DNA of 64,000 bases from Isochrysis galbana (taxonomy: Eukaryota > Haptophyta > Isochrysidales > Isochrysidaceae). The DNA lies in contig CM030932.1 in the NCBI GenBank assembly GCA_018136815.1, positions 2,316,234-2,380,233 on the forward strand, in the 5' to 3' direction. Both the position numbers and the translations under genes were made by a program. This document shows positions 42,314-52,940 of the stretch, one piece after another. Every line of letters begins with the position of its first letter. Within the stretch, counting starts at the first letter, position 1. A model generated the notes under the pieces. That model saw only the letters and a program-made list of their open reading frames with translations. It made no database searches and was not told where the DNA came from.

Positions 42314-43849
42314 AAGACCCGTAACCGGTTTACCAGATATCTAGATACTAGGTATCTTTGCCTATTAAGTAGCCGGATCCAGGTATCCAAATAGGGATCG
42401 TGCGCCGCGCTACCAGGCAGCCGGATATCCAGATAGTAAATCCTGACATTCCAGATACTTCCAGGTACCCGGGTATCCGTCAGATATCCAGATACCGTTG
42501 ACCGTTGCAGAGAATCGTCTCAATTCGATCTCTCTCGCTCCGTTCCCCTTCATTTGGTATTCTTCAATAAAACTCCTGTTTTCGTATGACAACGGACATC
42601 TGTCTCCGCGCGCTGTGGTGTTTGCTTGTATTATGGATCGAGAGGGCGAGTAGCTACTGACGTCATGTAATTTCATAAAACATCATACTTATTTATGTAA
42701 TCACAAGGGAGTGAGCGGAGAGCCGAGGGCCGAGAGTTGTGCAAACAGAAGAGAGGAAGGGGCGCGGGAGCGGGAGAGAGGAAGGAGCGCGGGCGCGGGA
42801 GCGGGAGAGATGGCAGCGAGCAGGCTCCACAGTGCCTCGTTGTTCTAATTCCGGATTTCTTCTATTTCGGTTGCTTTGTTCTCGGATTTCTTCTATTTCG
42901 GTTGCTTTGTTCTCCTTCCATGCCGCTCGTCGAGACGACTCGAATTTAGTCGGGGAGTGTCGTATTCCATACGATGACAGACTTTTACTTCTAACCTGTG
43001 GGTTATTTTAAGCCTCAAGGTCTCGTCGATTGACATTCCGCCCCTTCTCATACTTTCTTTCGATGTCATCAAACGTTCCATGACTGTCTTCTGTCTTCTC
43101 TTCGTGCATCGGTTGTAGTCTTCTGTCTTCTCTTCGTGTATCGGTGGTAGCTCCCCAGCGAGGTCTGCCCTCGTTGTTCCGACTTCTCTGTCGCATGTCT
43201 GTGCGCCGATAAGTTGCCTTGGTACCGACGCTTGGCAGTCCGTCCTGGGTGTGGTTAGTTTTCGCCCTGTTTGGGTTAGTTCGCGTGTGTCCGTGTGTCG
43301 GAACCTTTTTGGAGTCCCTGCGTTGTAGTCCCTCGTGTCTACCTTGGACCTAAGAAGCCCTCGTTCTCATTCTCTCTCTTCCACTAGCTCGCTAGCTAGC
43401 CTCGACCCTACCCTCCAACGCCGCGCGTTGCGAGCCTCCGAACCTCCGTCTCCCTCTTCGTCCCTAGCACTCGATGGCAGACACTGTCAGACCCGACTCC
43501 TACTATGACCTCTCAGATATATTCCCGCAAGCAACAACCAACGACCCTTTCACGGCCGCGTCAGCTGCCGGCTCGATCGAACGGCCCTCTGCCTACGAGC
43601 CAGTAGTCATCGCGTGTTCGACACGGAGCAGTGGCACGCCGATCTATTTAAGGTGGCTGGGGGAATAAGAATAAGTTCCTGATACCCGGATATTCCGAAT
43701 ATCTGGCATAACTGGCATGTCTGCCCGACTATCAGTATCTATCTGGATATTCCTAACGAGCTCCAGAGGTATCCAGATACTATCTGGATACTAAATCTGA
43801 ACTCCAACCAGATATCCAGATTGCTAAAATCAAACCTGTTACGGGTCTT
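42314..43849. mobile_element. TIR DNA transposon, non-autonomous
   Basis: 1536 bp with inverted ends AAGACCCGTAACCGGTTT and AAGACCCGTAACAGGTTT (one mismatch). Arrays of ATCTGGATA/CCAGATATC-type motifs fill the subterminal 150-200 bp on both sides. The interior has two short direct duplications (about 32 bp at 42849-42912, about 33 bp at 43083-43150) and a 64-codon ORF at 43474. No transposase. Flanks TATACCTAGT and AATACTTAGT may be a diverged target duplication. Confidence 0.7.
43474..43668 (+). CDS. Short ORF inside the DNA transposon, doubtful
   Basis: 64 codons from an ATG that follows a pyrimidine-rich leader (MADTVRPDSYYDLSDIFPQA). No family recognised; it could be the remains of an element gene or its captured promoter and first exon. 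Confidence 0.2.
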   Translation: MADTVRPDSYYDLSDIFPQATTNDPFTAASAAGSIERPSAYEPVVIACSTRSSGTPIYLRWLGE

Positions 43850-44219
43850 AATACTTAGTACTTAGTTCAGTATGGAGCATGGAGCATGGAGCATGGAGCA
43901 TCGAGCATGGGGGGGGGGGGTCTCGCGCCTCGCGCCCTCCCTCTCAGGCTCCAACTCCCCTCCTGGAGGCCTGTCGGTCATCCCCACGCTCTGCCATTTG
44001 GCATGAGCTGGGCACTCATCAATCATCAACACCACCCTGACCCCTGACCCCGCCTAGTGGCTAGGGGTCGCGGGTCGCGGGTCGCGAGAGCCGTATTCGT
44101 ATTCGTATTCCCACTTCCCACGTCCGCGCTGGGCTTGCCCTCGAGTGCAATTGGGAATGTGGGCCCCTGCACTGAGCCGCTGGCCAATGCTGCACGCAGA
44201 CGCGCAGACGCAGAAAAAA

Positions 44220-44440
44220 ATAAAGATAATCTGCAATCTGAAGATTCAGGGCTAACTAACATTAACACCTATTGAATATAGCCTATTGCTAGACCCGTAC
44301 CTTCTACCTCACGTCCGACATCGCCCTTCTCTCCCTTCACCCCGCACCTTCGCCTCCCCCCCCCTCGCCCCTCGCCCCTCGTTCCTTGTTCTTTGGTTTC
44401 GGGGGCGCGGCCTTGGTACACTATACACTACCAAGGGCCC
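44220..44440 (-). repeat. LINE-family 3' UTR fragment
   Basis: On the minus strand it ends AGCCCTGAATCTTCAGATTG, then GCAGATTATCTTTATTTTTTT; upstream is the GGTACACTATACACTACC block. Head-to-head with the next fragment. Confidence 0.6.
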
Positions 44441-44445
44441 GGTTT

Positions 44446-44633
44446 TGCTCACGCGAGGCCCAAAGTAGAGCACGTGGGTCTACCCCCCCGATACCGAACA
44501 AAAAGAACTGAATGATGAGTGAGGAGGGGGGGGAACGGAAGTAGGGGAGCTGTAAGTGGGGCAAGGGCGACCTCGCAAGGCGCCCGGAACCGTACGTAGG
44601 GGGGGAGAGTATTAGTAATGTATTTTTTTTAAT
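44446..44633 (+). repeat. LINE-family 3' UTR fragment with T run
   Basis: Starts GAGGCCCAAAGTAGAGCACG, continues GATACCGAACAAAAAGAAC and G-rich sequence, and ends TAATGTATTTTTTTT. Inverted relative to the adjacent fragment, so the pair could form a large hairpin. Confidence 0.55.
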
Positions 44634-44879
44634 CTATCTGAGCATTAGTGCCACTACTCTCACTAGCCCGGTACTAACACGAAAGCCCTCGGCGCACCTG
44701 CCCGTACACCTTGGCGCGTGCTGTTGTCACAGATACATACACCTATGCACCCCTCCACATCTCCCCCCTCGCAGGCCCCCGGCTCCCATTCTAACTCCCC
44801 ACAAGTTAAAATGAGGGAAAACCCATTGAGGCGGACCGAACAACGCCGGCCGACTCTCCGGGAAAAAGCACCGGGGGGG

Positions 44880-45546
44880 GGGAGGAGGAACCTCTCGTCA
44901 AAAAAGGAGAACGGCCCTTACAGCTCGCGCCGCGAGCGGTCCTCGAAGAAATAAATGACTGCGCCCCCCGATACCTGCCACAGGGACGTCTTGAGCCACT
45001 CCCTTCTTCTCGCCCCTCCTGTCGCCAGCCGCCCCCTTTCGCCCGTTTGCTAACGCAAACGGGGCTCGTTTCTCACCACACTCCATCGGGGGGGGTGCAA
45101 ATCCCCCCCTCTCCCTCATTCCATTCTCTTCCGCCCCGGTCCCTGCGGCGCGTCGCCATGCGGCGCGCCATGGCCTGCTCTCAGAGGTCCTTCAGGGGCG
45201 CCCAGAGGGCCAGCAGGGGCAGCTCAGGGGGCAGTGGAGGCTGGGGCTCAGCCCCTGGCCCCCCCTGCCTCTCCCTCGCTCGCCTCGCTGGCCTTGGGTG
45301 CCGCCCTGAGGCCCCCGTCTGCCTGGCGACCAGGGATGGGGGGGGGAGTCAGTACGAGAGCTGGCCCATGCGGGCCTGGGAGTGCGGCTCGCGACCCGCG
45401 CCCACTAGGGGTCTGGGCTGAATTGATGAGTGCCCTGCCCCTGCCAGGGGGCAGGGGCTGGGGTTGAATGTACGGGCCCACCCCGGGGGGTGTCCGCGAT
45501 GGAGAGAGGGGGGCGCGAGGCCCCCATTGACCCCCACTTATAAAAG
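44880..45546 (-). repeat. SINE-like subfamily copy
   Basis: On the minus strand: a G-rich start, GGCAGGGGCAGGGCACTCAT, a CTGGTCGCCAGGCAGACGGG block, GAGGGAGAGGCAGGGGGGGC, CTGAGCTGCCCCTGCTGGCC, then a CCCCGTTTGCGTTAGCAAAC stem-loop. It shares this order with 31,395-31,535 and 32,090-32,300. The 5' palindrome is decayed and no T tail was found. Confidence 0.6.
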
Positions 45547-45559
45547 TAGGTTGAAAAGT

Positions 45560-46290
45560 ATTACTACAGTAATGTATTAGTATGTAGACATCTTCGAGAG
45601 TTTTTAAACCTAGACCTAGAACCTAGTCGCAATCGCAGTTGTTGTTATTTGTTGCATGATTAAGATTGAGATGGCTGACGCAAAGCGCGCGCGCTTTTCT
45701 TCAGGCTGGGTGGGAGTGGGAAGCCCCGATCCTACTTACATTTACCCTAGCAAGTGTGCGCCGTGCGCCAAGTGTGTGTGTGCTTTTCGAATCCTACAAA
45801 CCGACACGAATCCGAAGGAATCGTAGGATAGATAGAGAATCCTACATTGTAGGATAAAAAACTTTCTGATTGCTATGCTTATCTGTAGGCCATAGCCATA
45901 GGCTATAGGCCGAGACCTTTGCTTTTGAGATGAGATTGGCTTGCGCTTTGAAGTCTCTTACCCATGTCGGGCCGGGAACCAAACCGAAATGGCGACATGC
46001 CACAAAGCAGCACAAGTGGCCGCCACCGCTACTACCCTCTTAACATGACAAAAAATCAACAACGGGCAAGCCACACTTTGTAGACAAAAAACAAGATCAA
46101 GTGGCAAGCGGCAAGCATCGGCGTGTCAGGCGTGTTGGATGGAGCGCGACGTGGAGCCGCTTGCCTTCATGGAATTATGCACCGGACACCAGACACCTGC
46201 TCAGTCTGAAGCCGTCCTCACACCAATTCGACCCTACGCTTTGCCAGCGTGATAGCGCGAACATTTAGTCGTTCCATCGTCCATGCTGCG
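45560..46290. other. Intergenic, nothing recognised
   Basis: AT-richer spacer that includes the presumed 3' UTR of the SNW-domain gene. No supported gene. Confidence 0.4.
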
Positions 46291-46296
46291 CCAACC

Positions 46297-48264
46297 TCAG
46301 CGGCGCCCTCCCTCACGCTCGAAGTTGATCCGTGAGCGCCCCGACTCTCCCGTGGAACCTCCTGCGGCTGCCGCCATGCCCGAGCTTTGGCCGACGCGAT
46401 CAAGAGGTCGGCCGCTCTTGGCCTCCGTAAGGAACTCGTCCAGTCCAAAGGGGTCCGCCTCGGCGTCGTCCTGCACGAATTGGCGCGGACCGCTCGGTGC
46501 GCCGCCCGCCGCCTGCTCTCCGGCACCCTCGAAGCCGCGGTCGGCGCCCTTGAAGCGTGCTGCTTTCATCACCGCGGCCTCCGCGGTATCCTCGTCGCCC
46601 CATTCGTCCTCCTTGGTCGCCGTCGGCCTATAGATGGACTCTGCCGCAGCACCAGACTTGAACAGGGCCTGCACGGCAAGGAAGTGAGAAGGCGATACGA
46701 TGTCATGTAATGAGCTCCGTGGAGTGTCTGTGAAGAGCAAGCAATGCTGCACAGGGGGGAAAGGGGCGACGACCCGGCTACGTGCGGGGCAAAGCGACAG
46801 GGTCGACGGCGCGCGAGGACGAGCGGAGGGCGAACTCACTTTGTCGTAGATGTTGTAAGCGTCGTCACCGCCGCCGAAGCCCGAGGCCACGCCGCCTGCC
46901 TGGTTGAAGAGCCGCTGGTCGTACAACGTCTCACTTGCGGTAGGGACTGTCTGCCCGAGGGCGATGCGCTCGGAGACGTCACGCTCCGCGTCGCGGCTCA
47001 TGCGCGAACGCTTTCCGTCCTTGTTTTCGAGGCGCCGTTCACGCTCGCGCTCGCGCTTGCGTTCCTTGCGCAGCTCCTCCCTCTCACGCACTTCGTCATC
47101 ATCATCACCAGCAAGGCCGTTGCCGCCGGCGAGCGCCGTGGGTGGCGGAGGCGCCAACCGCTCCTCCCTCGCCGCCATCGCGAGCGCACGGAGTTCCTCC
47201 TCCTTGCGCTCCTTGTCCTTGGCCGCAAGCCGCCGTTGAATGTCTGCGCGCTTCTCCACCTGCGCGCATTGAGGGCGGGACGCAGTGAATCAAAGCCAAG
47301 GCAGGTATTAACCATGTGTGCGCGAACGCTGCCGGGCGCTCCGGACGCGCTGCGGCGCTCGTGTTCGCACCTCCTCACGCGCGTTCCTCTCGGCGATGTA
47401 GAGGGCCTCCGAAAGTTTAGCAAAGTTGTCCGAGATCTGCACCTCCTGCAGGTTGCGCCCGTCGGCCGCGAGCCGCTTGTCGAGCGGGATTGTGTAGCCC
47501 TTGATGTTCTTCCAGTTGGAGATGCATGGCGGAATCTTCCAGTCCTGCTGGTCCTTGGCGCTGATCTTGCGCGGAGGCGAGTGCATGACGGGGACGGGAG
47601 GCGAGGGCGGGCCACGGGGAACCCGCTTGTGCTTGAATTTGGGTGGCTCGAGCGGGTCAACTGGCGCCTCGACCATCCGGATCACGCGGTTCGTCGCGCC
47701 AGCCGCGTGAGCACTGCCTTGGTTTGAGGGCGTATAACGGATGTATTGCGCGGGCTTCTTGTCAGCGAGCGCCTTCTCGAGTGAGCCGTGGGCGCCGGAT
47801 ACTTTCGAGCTAGCGAGCGCCTCCAGCGCCAGTCGCGTCCGCTCCGTGTTCTCAGCAGCCGCCTCGTCGTCCGGCCGAGCTAGCTCCTCTTCGCTCAGCA
47901 CCTTGGGCGCGAGAGAGTCTTTGCCCGCGTGCACAATCTTGCCTGCGCGCTGTCCAACGGAGGCGATGGCCGCGGCGTGGTCTGGCCGGCCTGATCCGTC
48001 AGTTGTAAGCGCGAGCGTTTGAGCCTGTGCCCGGCCCCCCTTGCGCCCCATCTCCAGAGGGAACTGCGCCACGTGAACCTCAGGGAAAGCACCGCCGTCG
48101 GCAAAATCTGCCTGTGAGCGCGGGATCCAGCCCTTCCTCTGGCCCTGCGGCGGTGCACGGCGGACAAGTGACCCACTGCCCCGCTCTTCGCCCTCCGCCA
48201 TCTCCTCCTCCGCCCCCTGCGCCGAGGGGCGCGGCAGGAGCAGCGGCTTGGCGACGGCCGCCAT
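46297..48264 (-). CDS. SNW1: SNW-domain splicing factor (SKIP/Prp45)
   Basis: Spliceosome subunit that also acts as a transcription co-regulator; nuclear. Three exons join in frame: 48264-47371, 47259-46840 and 46668-46297 (561 aa; human 536). Landmarks: IVHAGKDSLAPKVL, QYIRYTPSNQGS, PPKFKHKRVPRGPPSPPVPV, then the name-giving PPCISNWKNIKGYTIPLDKR. Exon 2 has a highly charged coiled coil and MSRDAERDVSERIALG followed by LYDQRLFNQAGGVASGFGGG and YNIYDK. Exon 3 has PFGLDEFLTEAK near the C-terminus. The upstream coding strand is C-rich. A LINE-family element ends about 107 bp upstream of the ATG. Confidence 0.95.
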
Positions 48265-48370
48265 GGCGGGCGGGGGGGGGGGGGGGGACGAGACGGGCAG
48301 TGATACCGCAGGGGGAGGCGAAAGGGGGCCGGGGGCTAGGGGCTACAGTATGTATGGGTGCACCATTAAA

Positions 48371-49209
48371 ACAGGAGTGAAAAAAAAACATTTAATATTC
48401 TCGCCTCGCGCGCGGCTATGGGGTTAACTATTGTAGCCACGCCCATTTCCCTTCCCCTCCCTCACTTCCCGCCTTGCGGCAACTCCCCTCGTGCGCCACT
48501 TAGGGGCCCAGCTTGTGGCTTGTGGGGGGGGCTGGCGGCTGGGTTGGGCGGGGTGCACCGGCCCCCAGTGGTCCGTTCTCGCCTTCCTCCTGTGCCTCTG
48601 GCCTCTGGGTGGCCCGTTTCTCGCTGTTATGGTGTGGGTGTTTCGTCGTTGGTGGGTTGTCTTACGCTCGTGGTGAATTTCGTCCTCGCGGGGGGTTTAC
48701 TCGGGGGGGGGGGGCTTGACCTCAGTCAGGCGAGCCTTTCGGCGAGGCCGATTGCTTTCGCCACAAGGCCAAGGTTGTCGCTCATTTTCAGCTTGCCCTG
48801 GTCGTCTTCTACAAAGATAGGAGTGCTGATCTCCACCGGTTTTTTGAGTTTGGGTTTTCTTCCCTGGGCCGCCGTGCGAGTGCGCATTAGGCGATGGTTG
48901 TCCGGCGGGGCGCGGGGCGAGGCCCCTCACTAGGGTAGTGAACCTTATCAGCGTGGATTCTAAAACTGGTATATAGTGGTATTCTTATGACTCGAATTCT
49001 ATTCTGAAGAAGTCTCTTATTATGTACCTCCAAGCTATTATGTAGAGGGTTTTCAAGCTATCGGGGGTAGCCGCGTCCGGATACGCAAATAGTCTGTCTC
49101 TCGTCTTCTGCCTGCGGGACCTATTCGGTTTCGGGCCATCGCGGCGAGGGCGGCGGCGGCAAGGGCGGGAGGCGGCGCGCGCTCCATGACCCTATCGTTT
49201 TACCGATAG
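48371..49209 (-). mobile_element. Internally deleted LINE-family element
   Basis: 839 bp on the minus strand with both family ends. The 5' end is ACTATCGGTAAAACGATAGG plus GTCATGGAGCGCGC, as at 28,880. The 3' end is GGCGAGAATATTAAATG plus eight T. After about 20 codons of the ORF start, the sequence jumps to the LINE C-terminus (DSLKTLYIIAWRYIIRDFFR, read in another frame). Flanks CCATTAAAACAG and CCATTGTAACAG may be a decayed target duplication. Old, non-coding copy just upstream of SNW1. Confidence 0.7.
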
Positions 49210-49480
49210 TTCCCCATTGTAACAGCTAGCTGCACTTGCACTCATTCGCTCCAAATGCAAATCGGATGCACTCCTCCAAAAGCAACTAACTTGACCAAGG
49301 ACGACAGCACTTCGTTCGTCGACGTCTAGGAGTATCACGGGACTTCTACAAAATGAGACGCTACACAAGTGCTCGCAGCTAGTGCGGCTTGTCTAGCGGC
49401 ACGAAGACCATTCGTTTTGAATCCGTCTATCTGACCTCGTGCTGTACTCGTGCTAATCCTCATTCACGTGTGAGCTCGTC

Positions 49481-50919
49481 TCACTTCTTGAGACGAGCGG
49501 TGCGCTCACCGGTCTGGAATCGAATCTCTGTTGCTGATGAATCAACCACGGGCTCGGGTTTCTGAATGCTGTACAAGAAAGCGGCAGCAAGAAGGGCAGG
49601 CGCGGCAAGGCTTGAGGCTCCTGCTGTCTCCCACGACCTGAAAAATGTCCAAGGGTAGGCAGAGGGATTCGATTGGAGTATAAGGTGCTACGCTGAGCCA
49701 TGCTAGGCGTATGAGAGATATCCGTCGCAACACATCCACAGGTTGGATGCTCAAGCCAAAGCCCTCTCACCGCTCAAGGCCGGCGATGAAGTCGTCGGCC
49801 GCGCCGAGAGCGATACCTAGAGCGTCAATCCGGTAGCCGACGTACAAAAAGATTGCGTTCAGAATGCCCGGATAGATTGCGTAACCGATTGCTACCGTGC
49901 GGCGGGCCTTATTCACGGCAGAGCCAAAGGCCTGCGCCGTCAAAGAAAGAAGAGAAGAGTAGGGTGAGGATCGGCGAGGCAGAGGGGCAATGCCTTCCAA
50001 CATCGTTTGGCACGCCCCGAGTGCAAGGCTTAGGTGAGCTAGCAAGTTTTGGATCGGGAACGAAACAGTACTGGGATGTACATCTGAGAAAAAATCTTAC
50101 CTCAGCGTCAAATGAGCCATCGGGTCGTTGATAGCTTGCGCGCCGCTCGTCACAAAGCGCATACTCGACAATGCCGCCCTGAGAGGAAGCACACACATCT
50201 TTGTGCATGAGTGCAGACTCGTTGCAGTAGAACGTATGTTGTGACACGCGTGTGCAAGACAGTGGAGTGATGAGCGAGGTTGGCAAAAGCTGGCGAGTAT
50301 GTCTAGGCGACTAGAGAAGAGTGCGAAGCAATGGCGATGTCGGCAATGCCAATCATCCCCGTTGATAAACATCCGGAGCACCAACCTGCCCATCGGAAAT
50401 GGCGTCGAAGACGACTTCGCATGCGAGAGGCGAGATGGGCTCTTTGCTGAGCTCTCCGACTGTCGCGCCGACAGATTTGGCCATCGCCGAATCCTTGAAC
50501 GGCAGCAGCCCAACGTTGGCGTTGTGCCAGTAGCGCTGGGCGAGTCCTCTCTTCTGGCACCACGCTCGCCGCTGCGGCGAGCGCGCAGGCGTGCGCATCG
50601 CCTTCTCCTCCTCATTGGCGGGTCTGCGGAGCTTTCCCGTCCTCCCATCTACGACGAGCTCGGTCCACGGCGAGTTGAGGTCCATCTTGTCCAGCTGTTC
50701 TAGCCCACCGATCTTCTGGTTCCACTGGAGGTATGTCTTCCATCGGCCGAGAACGTTGACGACCTCACGCTCCGAGACAGATGGGCCAGTGGAGAGGAGG
50801 TCGGATGCACGGTGGAAGACGGCCATGTGTGGCGCGACGCAACGCGTGCTGCGATCGCCCAGTGGGCGCACTGACGGCGCGAGAGCGCCTAGAGAGCAGC
50901 CGAGCAAGACCAGCAGCAT
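49481..50919 (-). CDS. Predicted plastid membrane protein, unknown function
   Basis: 309 aa from four exons that join in frame: 50919-50386, 50178-50101, 49931-49771 and 49637-49481. The N-terminus MLLVLLGCSLGALA is a signal peptide followed by an Arg/Ser-rich, acid-poor leader (PSVRPLGDRSTRCVAP), the pattern of bipartite plastid leaders. The mature part has NVLGRWKTYLQWNQKIGGLE, GGIVEYALCDERRASYQRPD, and two likely membrane spans in the C-terminal third (AIGYAIYPGILNAIFLYVGY; SLAAPALLAAAFLYSIQ). Family not recognised. A CT-rich tract lies directly upstream. Confidence 0.75.
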
Positions 50920-50924
50920 TGGGG

Positions 50925-51040
50925 GGGGGGAGAGGGGGGAATCAGCTGCCGAGACGAGTAGGAATCAAGCAGGGAGGAAGGAAAAAAAGGGGGGGAGAGA
51001 GAAGAAACTCCGCGAGAGAGGAGAGAGAGAAGGAGAAAAA
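50925..51040 (-). promoter_or_regulatory. CT-rich tract upstream of the plastid-type gene
   Basis: GAGAGA, GGGGGG and GGAAGG on the plus strand, starting within 10 bp of the ATG at 50919; CT-rich on the coding strand. Confidence 0.45.
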
Positions 51041-51233
51041 GCATACAATTACCACAGGGATGTCCGAGTTTTCTTGTTGTCCTAGTTGAATCCTAGTGCT
51101 GAGGGACCGTGCCTTATCGACAACGGAGCCCCTCCTCCGCGATGGGGGTGTGCGCGGTTGGTGCATGGCTCGTCCGGTGGATGTGGCTAGGGATGCTAGC
51201 CAACAAGACCTCTTACAAGACTACAAATTCTAA

Positions 51234-51655
51234 CGTGGTACCCCCGCCGAGAGACCAAGACCACCCCAACTTCAACTTCTACAACCACAGCGCGCTCGAC
51301 GACGCCGCTCAAGGGTACAACCGTACAACACCACAACCACCACGAATAAACTCGACAAATTCGTTGAACATCTTTTCTTCGACTCAGCGGCCGCCGACCG
51401 CGCCACACGCTCCTCCAAGTGGAAGGACCTGGACCATATGGCCAAATCACTCAACAATTTCAGTGAAAGCCACAGCCTGCAACCGCCCGCACTCGACAGT
51501 TCATTCAAGGGTGGCAAAACAACGAATAACAAATCCACATCGAATGACTCCAAAATCCATCCCTCAGCATCTATTCTTAGAGCGCTCGAGGCGTCGGGAC
51601 GCTCGACGCTCGAGGTCGTCACCCGTGTCGAATCGTCACATCATCCACTACCACT
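51234..51655 (+). other. Coding-like fragment, unidentified
   Basis: One plus frame gives NKLDKFVEHLFFDSAAADRA and SSKWKDLDHMAKSLNNF, with balanced, helical composition unlike the low-complexity neighbours. A second frame upstream looks coding as well. It could be part of a mobile element or an exon of a lost gene. It ends at the SINE insertion at 51,664. Confidence 0.3.
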
Positions 51656-51663
51656 ACGAGGCA

Positions 51664-52180
51664 CAACTAAGTTTATACTTGGTTGACCCATGGGGGGGCA
51701 CGAGCCCCCCCCTCTCTCCACTCCTCCCCTGCCATGGGGGAGGAACCACCCATCCTCCTGGCACGCCTGATGGCTTGCCAGGAGGCCACTGCCCTACTGA
51801 CTACTGACCCACTCCCTTCCCCACAGGCTCGCCCCATTCGCCCATCCTGGCCCCTCGTGACCAGCCCATCGCTCCAACCCCCCCTTCCCCCCTGGTCGAC
51901 AGGCAGACAGGTGCAGATTGGGGGCCCCAGAGGCTCAGGAGCGCCAACGAGGGAGAGGCAGGGGAGGCCAGGGCCCAGCCCCAGCCTCCTCTGCCCCCCA
52001 AAGCTGGCCTCCAGGAGCCTCCAGGGGTCGCCAGGGGCAGCTGCAGGCCTGCCGCAGGCGCGCCATCGCGCGTGCCTGCAGGAGAGGGGAGAGAGCGCGC
52101 GGAGAAGGGGTGGGCGGAGCGAGAGCTCCGCTCACCGAAAAATAGGTAAGTCCCGCACCTGTTTACAGGATAAGTCGGGG
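51664..52180 (+). repeat. SINE-like copy, 3' part missing
   Basis: Begins CAACTAAGTTTATACTTGG and follows the full copies closely through GTTTACAGGATAAGTCGGGG, then stops at about 52180 without the terminal 240 bp or T tail. Confidence 0.8.
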
Positions 52181-52505
52181 CTGAGACCAAAAGCGTTCAA
52201 TTATCCCCATCCCTGCTAACACCTTTTGTTGTCACCTGAAGGTTACTTGACTCAACTTGACACTTCACATGTTGAAACAGCGACGTGGTCTGACACCATT
52301 CCTTCGATTTGGGGCAGGGTCGATATCTCGTTGAAATCACGATCCACGTCTCACACACGCTCATTATATTTTTGACAGCATCGGATTGACCAACCTCAGT
52401 GTGACGTTAGCTAGTGTATTGATGCGGCGTGACGTTAGTGCTAGTGGTGATTGAACGCTTCTCGCCTCAACGAATGGGATGGGGATAACTGAACGCTTCT
52501 GGTCG

Positions 52506-52883
52506 TCAACGTGACTTTCTAGCGTGGGGGTCTCGCATCTTTTGTTCATTCTTACGCGAGACTGACAACACACTATCCACCAATGTCCTTACATCTTTCT
52601 TGATATTATCATCTGACAGAATCGAATTCAAATCATGTGCATTTGGATTACCAATGTTATCCATTTGGTGTACTAACCCCGCATTTTGTGCAATTTGCTT
52701 GAGCTCATCGTAATTGACATAACGTTTAAATGATATGTATGCCCTTATGAACGGGCCATATTTGTCATTTGGAAGTTTATTAACGAAGTTTGTGTACAGC
52801 TCATACTCTTTGTCTAGAGAAAGAGCTCGATCAATTTCGAGCTTCCACGCGTGGTTGTCGGTGTGACGGCTTTCAAGGAGGCT
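52506..52883 (-). CDS. AT-rich orphan ORF, 125 codons, no start codon seen
   Basis: Minus-strand open frame from just after an in-frame stop at 52884 to a stop at 52506. The protein is rich in Asn, Asp, Lys and Tyr (DKEYELYTNFVNKLPNDKYG; YVNYDELKQIAQNAGLVHQM), even in composition and not repetitive. GC is about 37%, far below the surroundings. No upstream ATG in frame, so it is either an exon or a fragment. I do not recognise the family. Composition suggests foreign origin (organelle, virus or transfer); nothing decides between these. Confidence 0.4.
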   Translation of the reverse strand, partial: SLLESRHTDNHAWKLEIDRALSLDKEYELYTNFVNKLPNDKYGPFIRAYISFKRYVNYDELKQIAQNAGLVHQMDNIGNPNAHDLNSILSDDNIKKDVRTLVDSVLSVSRKNEQKMRDPHARKSR

Positions 52884-52940
52884 TTAGATCGTATTCGGAT
52901 TTAGTATTGTTTTGTAATTTATTCCAAAGCTGCTAGTCTG

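Larger units (their letters stand above)
42294..44215 (+). repeat. SINE-like copy split at its 5' palindrome
   Basis: CAACTAAGTTTATACCTAGT at 42294-42313 is the SINE 5' end. The rest resumes at about 43850 (AATACTTAGTACTTAGTTC), followed by GGCTCCAACTCCCCTCCTGG and GGCCTGTCGGTC as in the copy at 28,477. A GGAGCAT unit repeats five to six times at 43874-43908. Confidence 0.55.

Noticed and set aside
46744-47727. 327-codon plus-strand frame
   Set aside because: Antisense to SNW1 and spans its introns.
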